This document shows, piece after piece, positions 52,471 to 63,745 of a stretch of DNA of 64,000 nt; the stretch's first letter is position 1, and every line of letters starts with the position of its first letter. The notes under the pieces were generated by a model, which had not been told where the DNA came from, did no database searches, and worked only from the letters and a program-made list of their open reading frames with translations. This stretch comes from Albifimbria verrucaria. Lineage: Eukaryota; Ascomycota; Sordariomycetes; Hypocreales; Stachybotryaceae. The translations under genes were made by a program, and so were the position numbers. The stretch lies in NCBI GenBank assembly GCA_020081605.1, contig JAHREC010000030.1, forward strand, positions 1,612,001 through 1,676,000. The letters run 5' to 3'.

Positions 52471-52484
52471 ACAACTAGCTATTG
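52471..52484. repeat. Target-site duplication, right copy
   Basis: ACAACTAGCTATTG, identical to 50,911-50,924. It continues into 'ggagccgctcaagttggcac', a diverged version of the minisatellite sequence, which confirms that the LINE landed within the array. Confidence 0.9.
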
Positions 52485-52512
52485 GGAGCCGCTCAAGTTG
52501 GCACAACGTTTA

Positions 52513-55500
52513 TTAGACTCTTCTTTTAGTACTGCCTGCTTCAGCCCGTTCGGGCAGTTCACTTCCAGTCATCTGGATATTCCATTGTGGAGCCAAATGA
52601 ATTACATTCGCCCCATCACACGTAGCACCCTCAAAGCATGTTTCAGCAGTCAGTGCTCGATCGTAACTATCAAATATTCCGAAGTTCTTTCGTAGATACT
52701 TTTTCACCACTCGTGTCAATGCCGAGGGGTCAGAAGGGTTCACCATTAATGTATGCTTCAGATGCCACTCCCCATTCTCGAAAACCTTGAATTTTATGCC
52801 AATCGGTTCTTTAGACTATAGGAGGAGCTTAGTTTCAATAGTACTATATCACTGAGACTCACCTGGAACGTACCTGCTGTAGTTGTGCTTTTATTCCTTC
52901 CTCTGTCGCGGCGTTTTGCTCGATGTCTGGGCGCGAGGGCGCTGCATGTTCTTCATTGCCTTCTTGCCCATCTCCACCCTCAACGGGGTCGAGACCAGTC
53001 CGTATCAAGTGCTCCAGTCGTATTGACCCCTTCTCTCTTTCTGTGCTGGTATCACCTCGTCAAGCTGTTCACCAATTGATGCAGAGTCTTCTCTTTCTTG
53101 ACCACGTTTTTCGTGTGGGTTTTGCTTTTCCAACAAATCGAGCCGCTTTAGAGCAACGTTCTGCTGCGTCTGCGTTACAGCAAGCTGGTCTATCGGTGAT
53201 TCAGTTTGCGTCCCTCCGCAGCAGCTCTATCAATCTTTGCCTGGAGTCGCTCCAAGCATACCTCAAGCTGGTCAAGCTGTCCTCGAAGCTCTAATTCCCT
53301 AGCAACAAGATTGTTTACAGTTGCATCGTGTTTTCTCTTTCAACTTTTGTCGTCTGTTCCGCTTCATTGACATTTTTCGACAGCTCTGCCACCACCTTTA
53401 GTAGTCTTTGCTCCTCCATCTCAAGCTGCTCTACTGATATCTTCTTCTCACGCTGAGTGTTTGCAAGCTGGTTCAGTGAGTTTTTCTGTTCAACTGCTTG
53501 TGATATTAGTTGATTCAGTAGATTTTGTTGCTCAGTTGTGTGTAACTTTAGCTGATCCAGCATGTTTTGTTGCTGATCTGTTTCCGAACTTAGCTGATTC
53601 AGCATGGTTTGTTGCTCATCTGTTTGTAACTTTAGCTGATCCAGCATGTTGTGTCGCTCGGCTATTTCCAAACTCAGCTGATCTGTTCTTCCCCAGTTTT
53701 CCGGGTCCTCTGGGAACTGGTTGATACTAGAAAGCCGGCCTTCTTCATCACAAATGGTTTCCTGTCGCTGGGCGGCGTTTAGAAGATCAAGTCTAATCTC
53801 ATCACTGAGGTTGTATTGCGTTTGCTCCAGTGCCCAAAAGACAGTCCGTCGCTTCTCTTCATCTGCTTTCAGGCTTTCTAACCTGATCACCTGGTTTGCC
53901 TCTACCAAATTCATGGCGTCCAGCTTCTCTTGCAGCTGTCGTTTATCTCTCTCAGTATCTGCGAGTTTCTTTTCTTGTTCCAATGTAACAATCCGGAGGC
54001 GCTCCAGGTTTTCTAGTTGTTCTATTTCGTTTCGTACGAGCCGCTCTAATTTAGCTTCTTGTTCCTCCACCAGTTGATTGAGGCTCTCTAAGCGCTGTTG
54101 TTGGAAATTATCCTGTGGAATCTTTAGATTCGGTGCCACAGGATCTTCTAAGGACGTCTCATGGTTCGGAGTCAGGTTGGAATGATGTATAGTCGTATCA
54201 TCCTGAAGCTGATTACCGTCCATGGATGTGATTGTTTCGTGCATGACATTGCTTGTAGGAATATCCGCGACATTAACGCTGAGTTGCTTCCCAAAAAGGC
54301 AAAGTATGTCGATCTCTGGATAAAAATGATGTGACGGCTGATCCGCATACCACGTCTTCATGCATTGTGTCTAGGAATAGATATGGTTTATCTCGCAAGT
54401 GATCTGAAAGCTTGGGTCTCCCGCTTCGCAAGGGTGTTCCCGCATCCTCTAGGCTATCGTCGTCTGTGATTTCAGAATCGCATATAGGATGTGCGGAGTG
54501 TATCAATTTCATGATATCTGTGACAGAGCCTTCTAGGTCATGAAAGCGGAAACGGTCGGGCTCTCGGGCCGTCAAGAGCAGACGGCGGGCAATTTCACGG
54601 TCAGGATCTCTTTCCAGTAGAGTCTTGATCTGCTCGGACCTAAACCCAAGCTTGTGAGCAAGCAAAGCAAACTCGAATAACACCCTTTCGTTAACTTGTC
54701 CAGTGCTGGGGCCTGCAAGTTTTCTCCGAGGCACAGCCGGCATATCCGGATACTCGCGTAGTGCATACAGCCACAGGACTCTATATGCTACGTTGAAACG
54801 ACCTGTTCCACTCACTGGGATAGATCTAAGTAAGGAACCAGATGTCTGAACCAGGCACGCATCCTGCTCGTTATCTGCATCTGAAAACGACAACTCCAGA
54901 CCAGACCGAATAGTTTCCTTGCTCGTTAGACGCAGGAGCGATTTGACGCTATCAGCCACCAGTTTCAGGTGCTTAAGGTCTTCAAAGAACCCAGAGAGAG
55001 ACGGGATAAGACAGTCCGCCGTGGCATAACAAATCTTGGTCCAAATGGCTTGCCGCTGCTGGCTGTTGAAAGCACCAAGAACCTCTCCAGCACAAACACG
55101 ACCGTAAAGAGTTCGGGCCTCGGTCTCGCAGGCGCCCGGAGCATGCAATTCAAGAGCTTTCAGAGACACATGGTCCAGACTCCCATGTCTCTCTCATTTC
55201 CATCGAAAACAAAATACCAAAAATCTCGGATGTGTTCAAGGTATGATAGCAATTCCTGTACGTCAGCGACGACGGTCTCCCTTGACTCGGGTCATATTTA
55301 CCTCATCACATTTCATCGACGTCATCTTATTCACCGCACTGAGCCTTAAGCCAGAGTAGAGACATGGGAGATGGCGGAATGCGTCAAATGCGGGAGCAAA
55401 CTTCCGGTGTCCGAGTAATTGCTCCAGGCGATCCTTGGGATTTGTAGAACCTCTTGTCGATATGGCAGCTAGCCTTGCCCACCACCGGCTCTCAAAGTAT

Positions 55501-56081
55501 GAGTTTTTTGCTCCAAATACGCCCTGATACTGTCGTATTTTGTAATAAAATTCTCCATCGGTTGGCTTTTTTTCATTTGCATATTCTTCTATTAGGTCTT
55601 GTTTCGCTTCGGTGCTGATGCCTGAATTGTGTGAGCTTGGGTACACAAGCTTACGAAAAGTGACCAACCTGCGAGGAACAAGTCAACAACCCAATAAGTT
55701 TCAGTAGACTGAAAAACATCCGCCGCGGCTTTCACTCGATGCTGTCCGCGAAGACACTCCAAGCGCAACCCGGAGGGAACTCTAGTTTTGGGTAGTCTGG
55801 GCCAGAGGAGAGTAAAATGTCCCGGAGAATCCCGAGACGCTCAGAGCTTCACTCAACGTAGCTTCATCAATTACAGCGGGGATGTGATTCTGAAAGTCAT
55901 CCGGCTTGCAGCCACGTTCTTCACGAAACAGACTCTTTAGACGCTCGATGTTTTTGACATCTAATCCTCTCGAGTTGGGGAAGTTTAACACACTCAGTTT
56001 AACACGAGCCACTCCGATATGTTTAGAAGACTTTTCAGCTTGTATTCGCCTTGAGGCAACCTTAAATCCATTATTGGACAT
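52513..56081 (-). CDS. DUF3723-family protein with long coiled coil
   Basis: Starts at ATG 56,081. Introns are 55,622-55,668 (47 bp), 55,256-55,301 (46 bp) and 52,816-52,873 (58 bp), all GT..AG. Eight one-base deficits (55,821; 55,769; 55,175; 54,322; 54,293; 53,332; 53,195; 53,027) split it. Adding one base at each gives exactly 1,141 aa. The N-terminal DUF3723 part reads V-K-L-S-V-L-N-F-P-N-S-R, N-H-I-P-A-V-I-D-E, C-L-R-G-Q-H-R-V-K-A, E-E-Y-A-N-E-K-K-P-T-D-G-E and R-W-W-A-R-L. The middle holds A-L-E-L-H-A-P-G-A and A-H-K-L-G-F. Then comes a coiled coil with Q-Q-x-x-L-D-Q-L-K-L repeats (53,460-53,660), and finally F-K-V-F-E-N-G-E-W-H-L and V-N-P-S-D-P-S-A-L, the conserved end of this family. 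Function is unknown. The family is a recurrent Starship cargo gene. It is divergent from the kinase-like gene with 232 bp between. Confidence 0.85.
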
Positions 56082-56313
56082 GGTTTCGTCTTGCCTATGT
56101 GTAAAAGGGCGTTGCTAAGCTCCGAGGTCTGAAAGAGGACACATGGAATTCAATAGATGGTTGCGCGGTCGAGGCTGCTCCTACACTCGCGACGGGGCCT
56201 ACAGTACCGTATCAGCCTGATTCATTATATTGTTTTATAAAAGATGTGATCCGCTTGCTGTTGTATGTTCCTCTCTTTCTATATGAAACAATTAACGCTT
56301 TTGGTAATTTGCA

Positions 56314-57394
56314 ATGACCATTAATCACAACACGACCAACAGACCAAACACACAATTTGATTTCGCCAGTTTGGGGCAACGCACGGCAGATGGGAAGGCA
56401 ATCTCTAAGGAACTCCCGGTACCTTCTTCGGTGCCTAAACTGTCACAGAATCATGGCCTTACTATCGCCAGCTCTCCTCCAACCGAATGACCCAAAATGC
56501 CAGGATGGAAAAGCCGGTGGCCGGTTCAGCCACTTCTGAATCACCATGGGAATACTACGATAGCCTTTTCAAGCTTCGGTTTGGAGATAGTGACTACTTT
56601 ACTGTGGCTGAAGCGTCTAAGATTAATCCAAATGAGAGCCCTGTCGTCCTCGTCAAAACATTCGGCGCTTCCAAGAAAGACGACCTCATGTCACACATCC
56701 AAGAAATCCAGCACGAACGTTTCGTCAAGGTTAAAGAGTTCTTCCAAGAGAAAGGCATATGCTTCGCCTTTTTCGAGTTTATGCCAATATCTGCAGCGGA
56801 GATAACGGGCCACCCTCTAATGACCGAAATCAGGCTTGCATCAATTTTAGGACAAGTATGCGCACAGCCATTTTTGGCATTCACAGCTGATTGGTAGCAG
56901 GTTATTGATGGTCTTATCTATCTCGAGCAAAAGTCCCTCCAACACGGACAATTGACATGCTCCAATATTCTTGTTGACTACACGGGAGGCATCAAGCTTT
57001 GTGAGCCACTCTGATCCGCAATCTGCAGCCGATAGTAGCTGATTTATGAAACAGGGGGCCAGGAGCATATCCAAGCTGACTCTAATAAGAATAAAGATCT
57101 TAGGTGTCTGGGCATCATAGCAATGAAGTTGATCCAGGGCTATGCAAAGGAAGATGGGAATATAGGCCTCGATAATCCGGAGAAATGGCCCCGGGAATGG
57201 ACTTCCTATCTGCAACGGCAGGAACATCAAGAGTTAATATTTTGGCAAAGGTGAGTACAGAAATGTTACCAAATGAACAATGCTAATTACAAAAGAACTC
57301 ATTGTTGCAGCTACCTTGGCATAAGAAGCGTCTAGCCGGAATGTTGTCATTGGCAAATATTTGGACACGCCGTTGGTACAAGTTTCCCGCGTGA
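56314..57394 (+). CDS. Protein-kinase-like (pseudokinase) gene, possibly decayed
   Basis: Exons are 56,314-56,855, 56,901-57,250 and 57,311-57,394. Introns are 45 bp (GTATGC...CTGAT...AGCAG) and 60 bp (GTGAGT...TGCAG). One base is lacking near 56,485 and one around the last exon junction. After a 60-residue polar N-terminus comes a kinase-like fold: P-V-V-L-V-K-T-F (strand with Lys), I-Q-E-I-Q-H-E-R-F-V, F-A-F-F-E-F-M-P, then L-Q-H-G-Q-L-T-C-S-N-I-L-V-D where the catalytic HRD is H-G-Q, and G-I-K-L-C in place of DFG. The Asp residues needed for catalysis are absent, so it is probably a pseudokinase. TGA at 57,012 and TAG-TAG at 57,033-57,038 are not explained by a single deficit, so it may be a true pseudogene. 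Confidence 0.6.
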
Positions 57395-57526
57395 GATCTC
57401 AAGCAGGTTAGGACCAGGGTAAATAACATGAACAGGTTTGAAATAATATAAAACAAAAGAGAAATACAATTCATGGTCTTCAGTCAACCCTCCTGTTTTC
57501 AACTATTCTACTTCCATGATCTGTGT

Positions 57527-59272
57527 TCAGCAGTCTTCAGGTTGGTATTCAGCATATATCAAATCGAGATTTTTATATGAGTTTTCTTTTATTTGAGTGA
57601 CTAAATCATCTCGAAGGCGTCCTGTAGCGGACACTACCACTTTCAATTAGTTTTGGATAACCCTAAACCCGGTATAACTTACCAAAAATAATAGTCTTAC
57701 TCATTGCGTGCCGTTCCGCCATCTCTATGGCGAGAACATCTTTTAATGGTATTCTCCTGGATAAGCCGTTGCTCTGTTGCCGAAAGAAACCTTATCAATG
57801 TCATTGGACTCTAAATAGATCGAGATGCGGAGTATCTATTTGAATCTTCATTAGGTCAATTGCCGAAAAAGGGGTCGTGATCAACGCACATAATCTCCGT
57901 CAAAGCTGTCTTCGGCTAGCGCTTCATTTAGCAGCTGTTGAGCCGCAATTCCAATGCCTGATCCCTGTTAGCAGTTGCAAACAGATGACAGGAATGGTTT
58001 TCAACTAATATCCTCTATTTGCCAAATGAGGTGAAGCCGGCGGAGGGGATTTTGCGCATATGATGGTCGTAAATCAATTTTTAAGATATGGAAGGTGAGC
58101 TGCTATGCCAAACCCGGTCGCGATCATGATGATAGTTTCATGTTTGTCAGTGGAAAATGATTGCCCATGCGGCCCAGTGAACATCACGATGCTGGTGGTC
58201 GGGCCATATTCTGAGAGACTATAGAGGTCATTGGTGAAACCTTTTCGACGCTTAATGAAGAGGTCTAAATGATCCTGAGGCTTATGGGACCATGAAACGA
58301 CAGTAAATGGATGGGTTTGCACGATGGACCAGAAGCTAGCTGATGGGATCCAAATATTGACATACTGCCCTGGATCAATTTTCAATGGTCGGCGTAGGTG
58401 CAGGCGGACCTTAATCGTATTAAGATCGTACGAAATGCGCGCTCTGGAGAGCCCTAGATTGTTACGATAGCAAATAAGACTAAGCTGAAGAACAACGGCA
58501 GCGAGGAATACTCCCGATGTTATATATATATAGAGCCGAGGGAAAAGACCTGTGGAAGGCACATGTCGCCAAGTGGCATATGCAAAGATAAATGAGAGTG
58601 ACTGGTGAATTCGCAAGGCGACCTCGTAGGAGAACCGTCTTAATACGAGTGGAATCAATTGGGCGCAAAACGACAAGATGGCCTAAATTTCGTCAGCACG
58701 AGCGTAGCAAATCTCATGTATAGATTTGCTTACAATAAGAGCCCACAGGTTATGAGACATTTCCAAGGCGAATTTCCTATTCGTCGCTGTAGTAGCTACG
58801 GCATGGAACACAGCCAAAAGAATGGACATTACTCCAGTGCAAACGTGCAAACGCCGATAAGTCCGGATAGAAAGCCCAAAAACATCAGCAAGGAAGCTTA
58901 AATGCGGTCCAGAAAATAATAGGGCTACGTTTAATATTGAGAGCATTCCAGCTCGAAGGCCGGCTTCGAAGACTCCAGCAGATCGAATAAAAAGACAAGA
59001 GATGTTTGCGCCCATGTAAAGCATCAATAGGGCAACATCCATGCGGCTCCACCGCTCGATGTATTTCCTCGGGATATCACTGTCGGATAGGCGACGTGCT
59101 TCGATACATACCCAGACATACTCCCAATCATGAGCTCAATCAGCCCAGGATGCTGGACCTCTGGGGAATTAATGTACGCTGTCTTTGTGAAATGACGGAT
59201 GAGCTTAAGTAGAATCATCAGAGCAAGGCTGGAGCCGAGTCCAATTGCATATGCTAGTGTGATATCCATCAT
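57527..59272 (-). CDS. Ferric reductase (FRE type), five exons
   Basis: Membrane flavocytochrome that passes electrons from NADPH via FAD and two haems to Fe(III) outside the cell. Exons from ATG 59,272: 58,734-59,272, 58,006-58,682, 57,890-57,957, 57,683-57,835 and 57,527-57,621. Introns are 51, 48, 54 and 61 bp. Four one-base deficits (59,064-59,066; 58,078-58,082; 58,050-58,053; near 57,750) split it. Added, they give 511 aa. Several hydrophobic helices occupy the first 250 residues. Haem-ligand His pairs are in R-L-H-V-C-T-G-V-M-S-I-L-L-A-V-F-H and R-I-H-Q-S-L-S-F-I-F-A-Y-A-T-W-R-H. The FAD box is H-P-F-T-V-V-S-W, the NADPH box G-F-G-I-A-A-H-L-P-Y-L-K, and the C-terminus ends A-E-Y-Q-P-E-D-C. 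Convergent with the kinase-like gene. FREs are frequent Starship cargo. Confidence 0.88.
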
Positions 59273-60377
59273 ATACGTGGTTCAAAGAAGAAAAGACTGG
59301 GAAATGGAAACAAGGAGATCCAGGGGTTGATCTAAGTTATATACAGAGAATAAGCTCTGGGCACACTTCGAGGTTATGTTGGCACTACCAAGCCTCTCCT
59401 CGGTTGGGTTAGCTTACTTATGAATCCTAGGTATCTACGGTACCTATAGATGAAGCTTATCCTACAATTGTAAGTGGCTGTGGAAATGAGTTGATGATAA
59501 TATGAGATTTGTACAATAATCGTCATAAGATGCTATCTTGGGACCCTCTAGACGTCCCTCCAAAAGAAATAGTGTTGGCGAGGAGATCGTTCTTTTAGGT
59601 ACGGAAATATTATAAATCTGAACGATTTCCCACTCAACATGCCAAGACAGGCCATGAAGGAATTTTCGTGCTCTAGTATTCATAAACTTCCACTATTGAT
59701 GCTGTTGGATGTCTGTCCATAGGCTGTTCGATTGGTCGATGGTTCAAGAAACTCGAAGAGGCATACAGAGTAGACTCATTTCACAATATCTATAAGAAAA
59801 CGCTGCGGGAACCTTATTTAGCAGTTATAGCATGTCCGCATGTTAGGAACCGGTACCGGTACCGGTACGGTACCATCCAACAGGTTAAATATTATGGAAA
59901 GGCCTTTCAATATCCCAAGTGATCCAGTCCATTCTGTACAGTACAATGCCGGTTGCCGCATGAAGTTTAGCTCATTCTCATCATCTACTGGCCTTGTATG
60001 CATGTATATGAGTTCACACCTGACAAATGGCTGAAGACCCACTTGCAGATGGAGTAAGCCCCTTATGGACATCATGACTTGAGTATATCCGTCCATATTG
60101 CAGTCATAATCGGAAAGAACTTGCTGTTTTATGCAACAATGATGGAATTGAGGAAGATCCACAGAGAATGATTACACCGTCCATATCTACAATGCACATC
60201 CCCGAGCACCTGATTTACACCCATCTTCTTCTTTTAGTAACTGTGGGCGGCAGGACTAATTTTCTTCAGTGTTCCGCATAGACCATCCAAGCATCGGCCC
60301 ATGACTTTAGAACAGATAACCCCAGACTATCGAACAAGTCTCCTGAATGTGAGCTGCCACCTCCTTTAACGGACTAT
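59273..60377. other. Intergenic; short palindromic GGTACC repeat at 59,849-59,874
   Basis: This is the promoter side of the ferric reductase gene and of the next plus-strand gene. At 59,849-59,874 the self-complementary hexamer CGGTAC/GGTACC is repeated about four times. No gene is supported in the rest. Confidence 0.45.
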
Positions 60378-61956
60378 ATGCCGATTATTTTACAGTTACT
60401 TCTCGAATTCGATCGCTCCACAGCGAACTGCCGCAATGAAATTAGAGGGCTGCTCGCTCAATACCCTAGCCTCGAGTCCAATTTCCGATCACTCCTTCCG
60501 GTCCAAGTTCGCGATGAGCTAGTCAAATCAGCAAGTACACCGCGTCCAGCTGAACTGTGTGTCGAGAGCTCTACCCTTGACTGCCAACTAGGGCCGGCCG
60601 TATTTGGTTTCGGTCGTGCCCATTTTCAGCGTTCTGATACCCAAAATCAAACGACGTGGATTCGTGCAACAACTCACAAGAGCGAACACCCCCAGGTAAC
60701 TTGGAAAATGAGGAATTCTTACATCCTTGCCAAAGAGACGAAGGGAATATCATTAGGAATGAAAAGATAAGCACCAAACAGACAAGCCGTACTTCAGCAG
60801 ATCCAAACGGGGAAGTTGGCGTCGTTACCAGAAAGCCAGAGCCGTTGCCGCGGCAGCTGTCCATGAGCTTGGTTCGCCTAAGATTTTAAATAACATTCGA
60901 ATCGACCTCGCCGTTCTCAGAAATAAAACTGAGGACCCCTACAGGCCACTAAAGCCAAATCCTGAGCCTGCCGAACAGGACATCGTTGCATACATCAAAA
61001 CGATACAGTGGCATTTTCGAGAAATTAGTACCGATACTCAGTTTGCATCAGCAAAAGCGAGATTTCGACGCTCTTTGATTGCGAGTATTTATTACCAGTA
61101 TAAAAACATGCAAGGACACAGGGTAGGGTCTCTTGGTGTATTATTTGCTAGGACTATGCTCCCTGGCCATCGGACGAAAGATTGTTCGGATTCGTCTTTG
61201 AGGGTAAATGGAAAGCCGAAATGTTAAAGAACAAATTTTGGTATCACCTGGTAGAGCAATTTGGATGCGGTATCTTGCCTGTTATCTCGGATCAACTGAA
61301 TGACGAACAGTAGGTTCCTGGTCCTTCGGCCTTCTTAATTCTAACAATTCCTAACAGTGTTCGGAGACTCTCGCCAAGCGACGTTGCCAAATTTACATCA
61401 GATATCCATAACAAGTGTCCAAACTTGCGGCAAGACCTTGTGGGTCTATCAGATTTGCTTCAAGGTCTTGTTATACATGGCGTATTGCCAAAAGAAAGAT
61501 TTTTCTAGAAAATATGAATGTAGGTGACACATTACCCACAAGTTGTGAGCATATCCGGCAGTTTTTCACCTTTTGCGACGATTTCTCATCACCCCTCTCG
61601 ATGATACGGCGAGGGATGTGATCGAGCGGCATGATTGTTCACAGCATGACCTGAAGCAAGGGCACTGTGCCGAGATGGACGATGCAGCCTCTACTGATAT
61701 AACAAGCATGGATGATTCTTACAAAGAGGATCCAACAATATTGCTGTCAGCCGGTGAACATGTTATCAATGTGAACTCAGCAAATGGTGAGACGACGGCT
61801 TTTCTTGAACCTCTTGGCCCCGAACCATTAGAGGATAGTTTGTCCAAGGAAGTCTTGCTGATGCAACAACATCCCGCGCTACTGACGTCCACAATTACTG
61901 GCGCATGTTGGTATAAAGAAGATTGTATTGATCCTTCTACACTCTCAGCACAATAA
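60378..61956 (+). CDS. Hypothetical multi-exon protein, about 497 aa
   Basis: ATG 60,378 to TAA 61,954-61,956. Introns are 61,310-61,357 (48 bp, GTAGGT...TTCTAAC...TAACAG) and probably 61,520-61,561 (42 bp). Five one-base deficits (CCCCC 60,689; GGGG 60,809; CCC 61,161; TTTTT 61,500; CCCC 61,592) break the frame. Adding them gives a length divisible by three, 497 aa. Recognisable blocks: a hydrophobic helical start (M-P-I-I-L-Q-L-L-L-E-F), a basic stretch W-R-R-Y-Q-K-A-R-A-V-A-A-A-A-V, P-W-P-S-D-E-R-L-F-G-F-V-F-E-G-K-W, W-Y-H-L-V-E-Q-F-G-C-G and an acidic, low-complexity C-terminal third. No catalytic motif and no signal peptide are evident. I do not recognise the family, though the central block looks conserved rather than random. 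Confidence 0.55.
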
Positions 61957-63745
61957 GGTCTCTGCCATGCTGGAGGTTAAGATGTACCAGGGCTCATCAT
62001 CGACTTAGAGATAACATGCTCGAAGCTATCCACTTGCCAATATCACATCTAGAGGTTATTCTGCCAGTATATCACCAAAAACTCACACTCCTTTTCGAAA
62101 AGCCCTTTTGAACCCTCCAAATACAGCGTGGTCATGCCAATATTGGCTATAAGTTGATATTGACAGGTTTTTCATATTCCGATTATTACCATTGAATTTA
62201 CCGCAGATCTGCGTGACATCCAAAGCTTCCAAGTCAATAACCCTCTGAACAGTTTGCCAGCATGAAATTGTCAAGCTGTGGGCTAAGTTATAGGGCGAAT
62301 TTGTGGAAGTTCAAACCGCTTTTCAGAAAACAAAAGTTTGTCAGTGGCCTCTATTGTCCGCTCAACTTTCGCGTTATGTGGATAATTAATGGAGATAAAT
62401 TCGACTATAGCATTTCACACTTACCAATAACAACCTCCTGGAGCAAAGAGCAAGAGACTTCCCATGTCACATAATATCGCTAGGATGAGGGAATCAACAA
62501 AACAATGAGACTCCTACTTTTCTTTACTACTATCATGAATAAAAGCTTCTATAAAGATATAACATCCATCACCTTTCTAGTATTAAGGTTAAAAGACCTT
62601 TGTGCTTTGATGGGATTCCTATCACATGACCTGTTGGTCGGCAATGCACATTTTGCTGTACAACAGTTATTGGAAAAACTGGTCTTAATTGGTTCAATTG
62701 CTATCCGAGCCCATGGTCGCTTCAACTCCCGGAACACTCCTGCCCAATTGGCCTCCAATATATTTCATGCAACTTCCACCTTCTTGTTATTCCCATGCTT
62801 GTCTCTTATATCAAGCAGCATAGCCATTACTTTATTGGCACCTTCCTGAAATTCAGGAACATAGCATCCATTTAATGCGTCCTTGAGCAAGGCAATATTA
62901 CCTTCTTCGTCTGCTAGCATGATTCTTCGTTGCAGGCAGGAGTTAGCATTGACCTCATTGATGTTACGGCTTATCTTACTCTTGTTTCTTCGTGAAGTTG
63001 GTCTTGAAGACTGCGTGTATGAGCAAGAGTCTCGTCGGTGTGGTTGTTGAATCTGGGGCCTGTACATAAACATTAACATCCATCACTGTGTAGCGAGCCA
63101 CACTACGTAAAGAGCCAAAATGCAGGTACTTGGTTTTTCACTTTATCTTGACATTGAACACATCGATGCAATTGCTTGAAAGTGCCTTAAACATCTTATT
63201 CAATCACCCCTGTATCTCCCTGATATTTCTTAACTCAGAAATATGCTGACGCTGGAGTGTAATTATACGGTAGAAATAGAGCCTCCATTCTATAGCTTCC
63301 AGTGACAATAACATAAAATCACCACCATAATACTCCCGTTGTTATAAGCAAGAATTATGTTTATTTACAAGCCATAGATCATATAATTATCACTGATGGG
63401 TCATTATCAGCCATATGGTTGCCATAGAAGGCTGACATATGAAATATCGCTAGGTCGATTGGTACCTTGAAATTAACAAAACAAGTGGATCCGGCTAACA
63501 TCAGAGTGCTGGCATGGACTATTAACGGTCCTGGGCCAAGACCCCGTATTTTCTCGTACTATGATTGGTTTACGTGCTTGAACTCACGTAGGCTTCCTCT
63601 CGGCCGAACCACCTTTCCCTCACTGCTTGCCTAACCTCACAATGCCCCATCAACATCATGTTCGTGACAAGACGATTGCCAGAAACTAGCGTGGCGATAC
63701 TGCCCCACTTAAACTAGCAGCATCGATACCTCATGTTTCGTCGCC
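61957..63745. other. Intergenic; one possible minus-strand gene at 62,765-63,079
   Basis: An ATG frame on the minus strand (63,079 to 62,765, 104 codons) is polar, with K-D-A-L-N-G-C-Y-V-P-E-F-Q-E-G-A-N, and continues in another frame into 62,758-62,549 (W-A-R-I-A-I-E-P-I-K-T). Together they could be a short broken gene of unknown family. 63,100-63,745 holds the upstream region of the NLR-type gene and nothing else that I can support. Confidence 0.35.

Noticed and set aside
51318..52695. Plus-strand open frames of up to 190 codons
   Set aside because: They are antisense shadows of the LINE ORF2 fragment, whose RNase H motifs fix the minus strand as coding.
53461..54077. Plus-strand open frames opposite the coiled-coil region
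   Set aside because: The repetitive coiled-coil codons on the minus strand leave the reverse strand open by chance.
57012..57038. Intron removing the stops of the kinase-like gene
   Set aside because: A GTGAGC donor at 57,001 exists, but every nearby AG gives an intron under 40 bp with the wrong phase.
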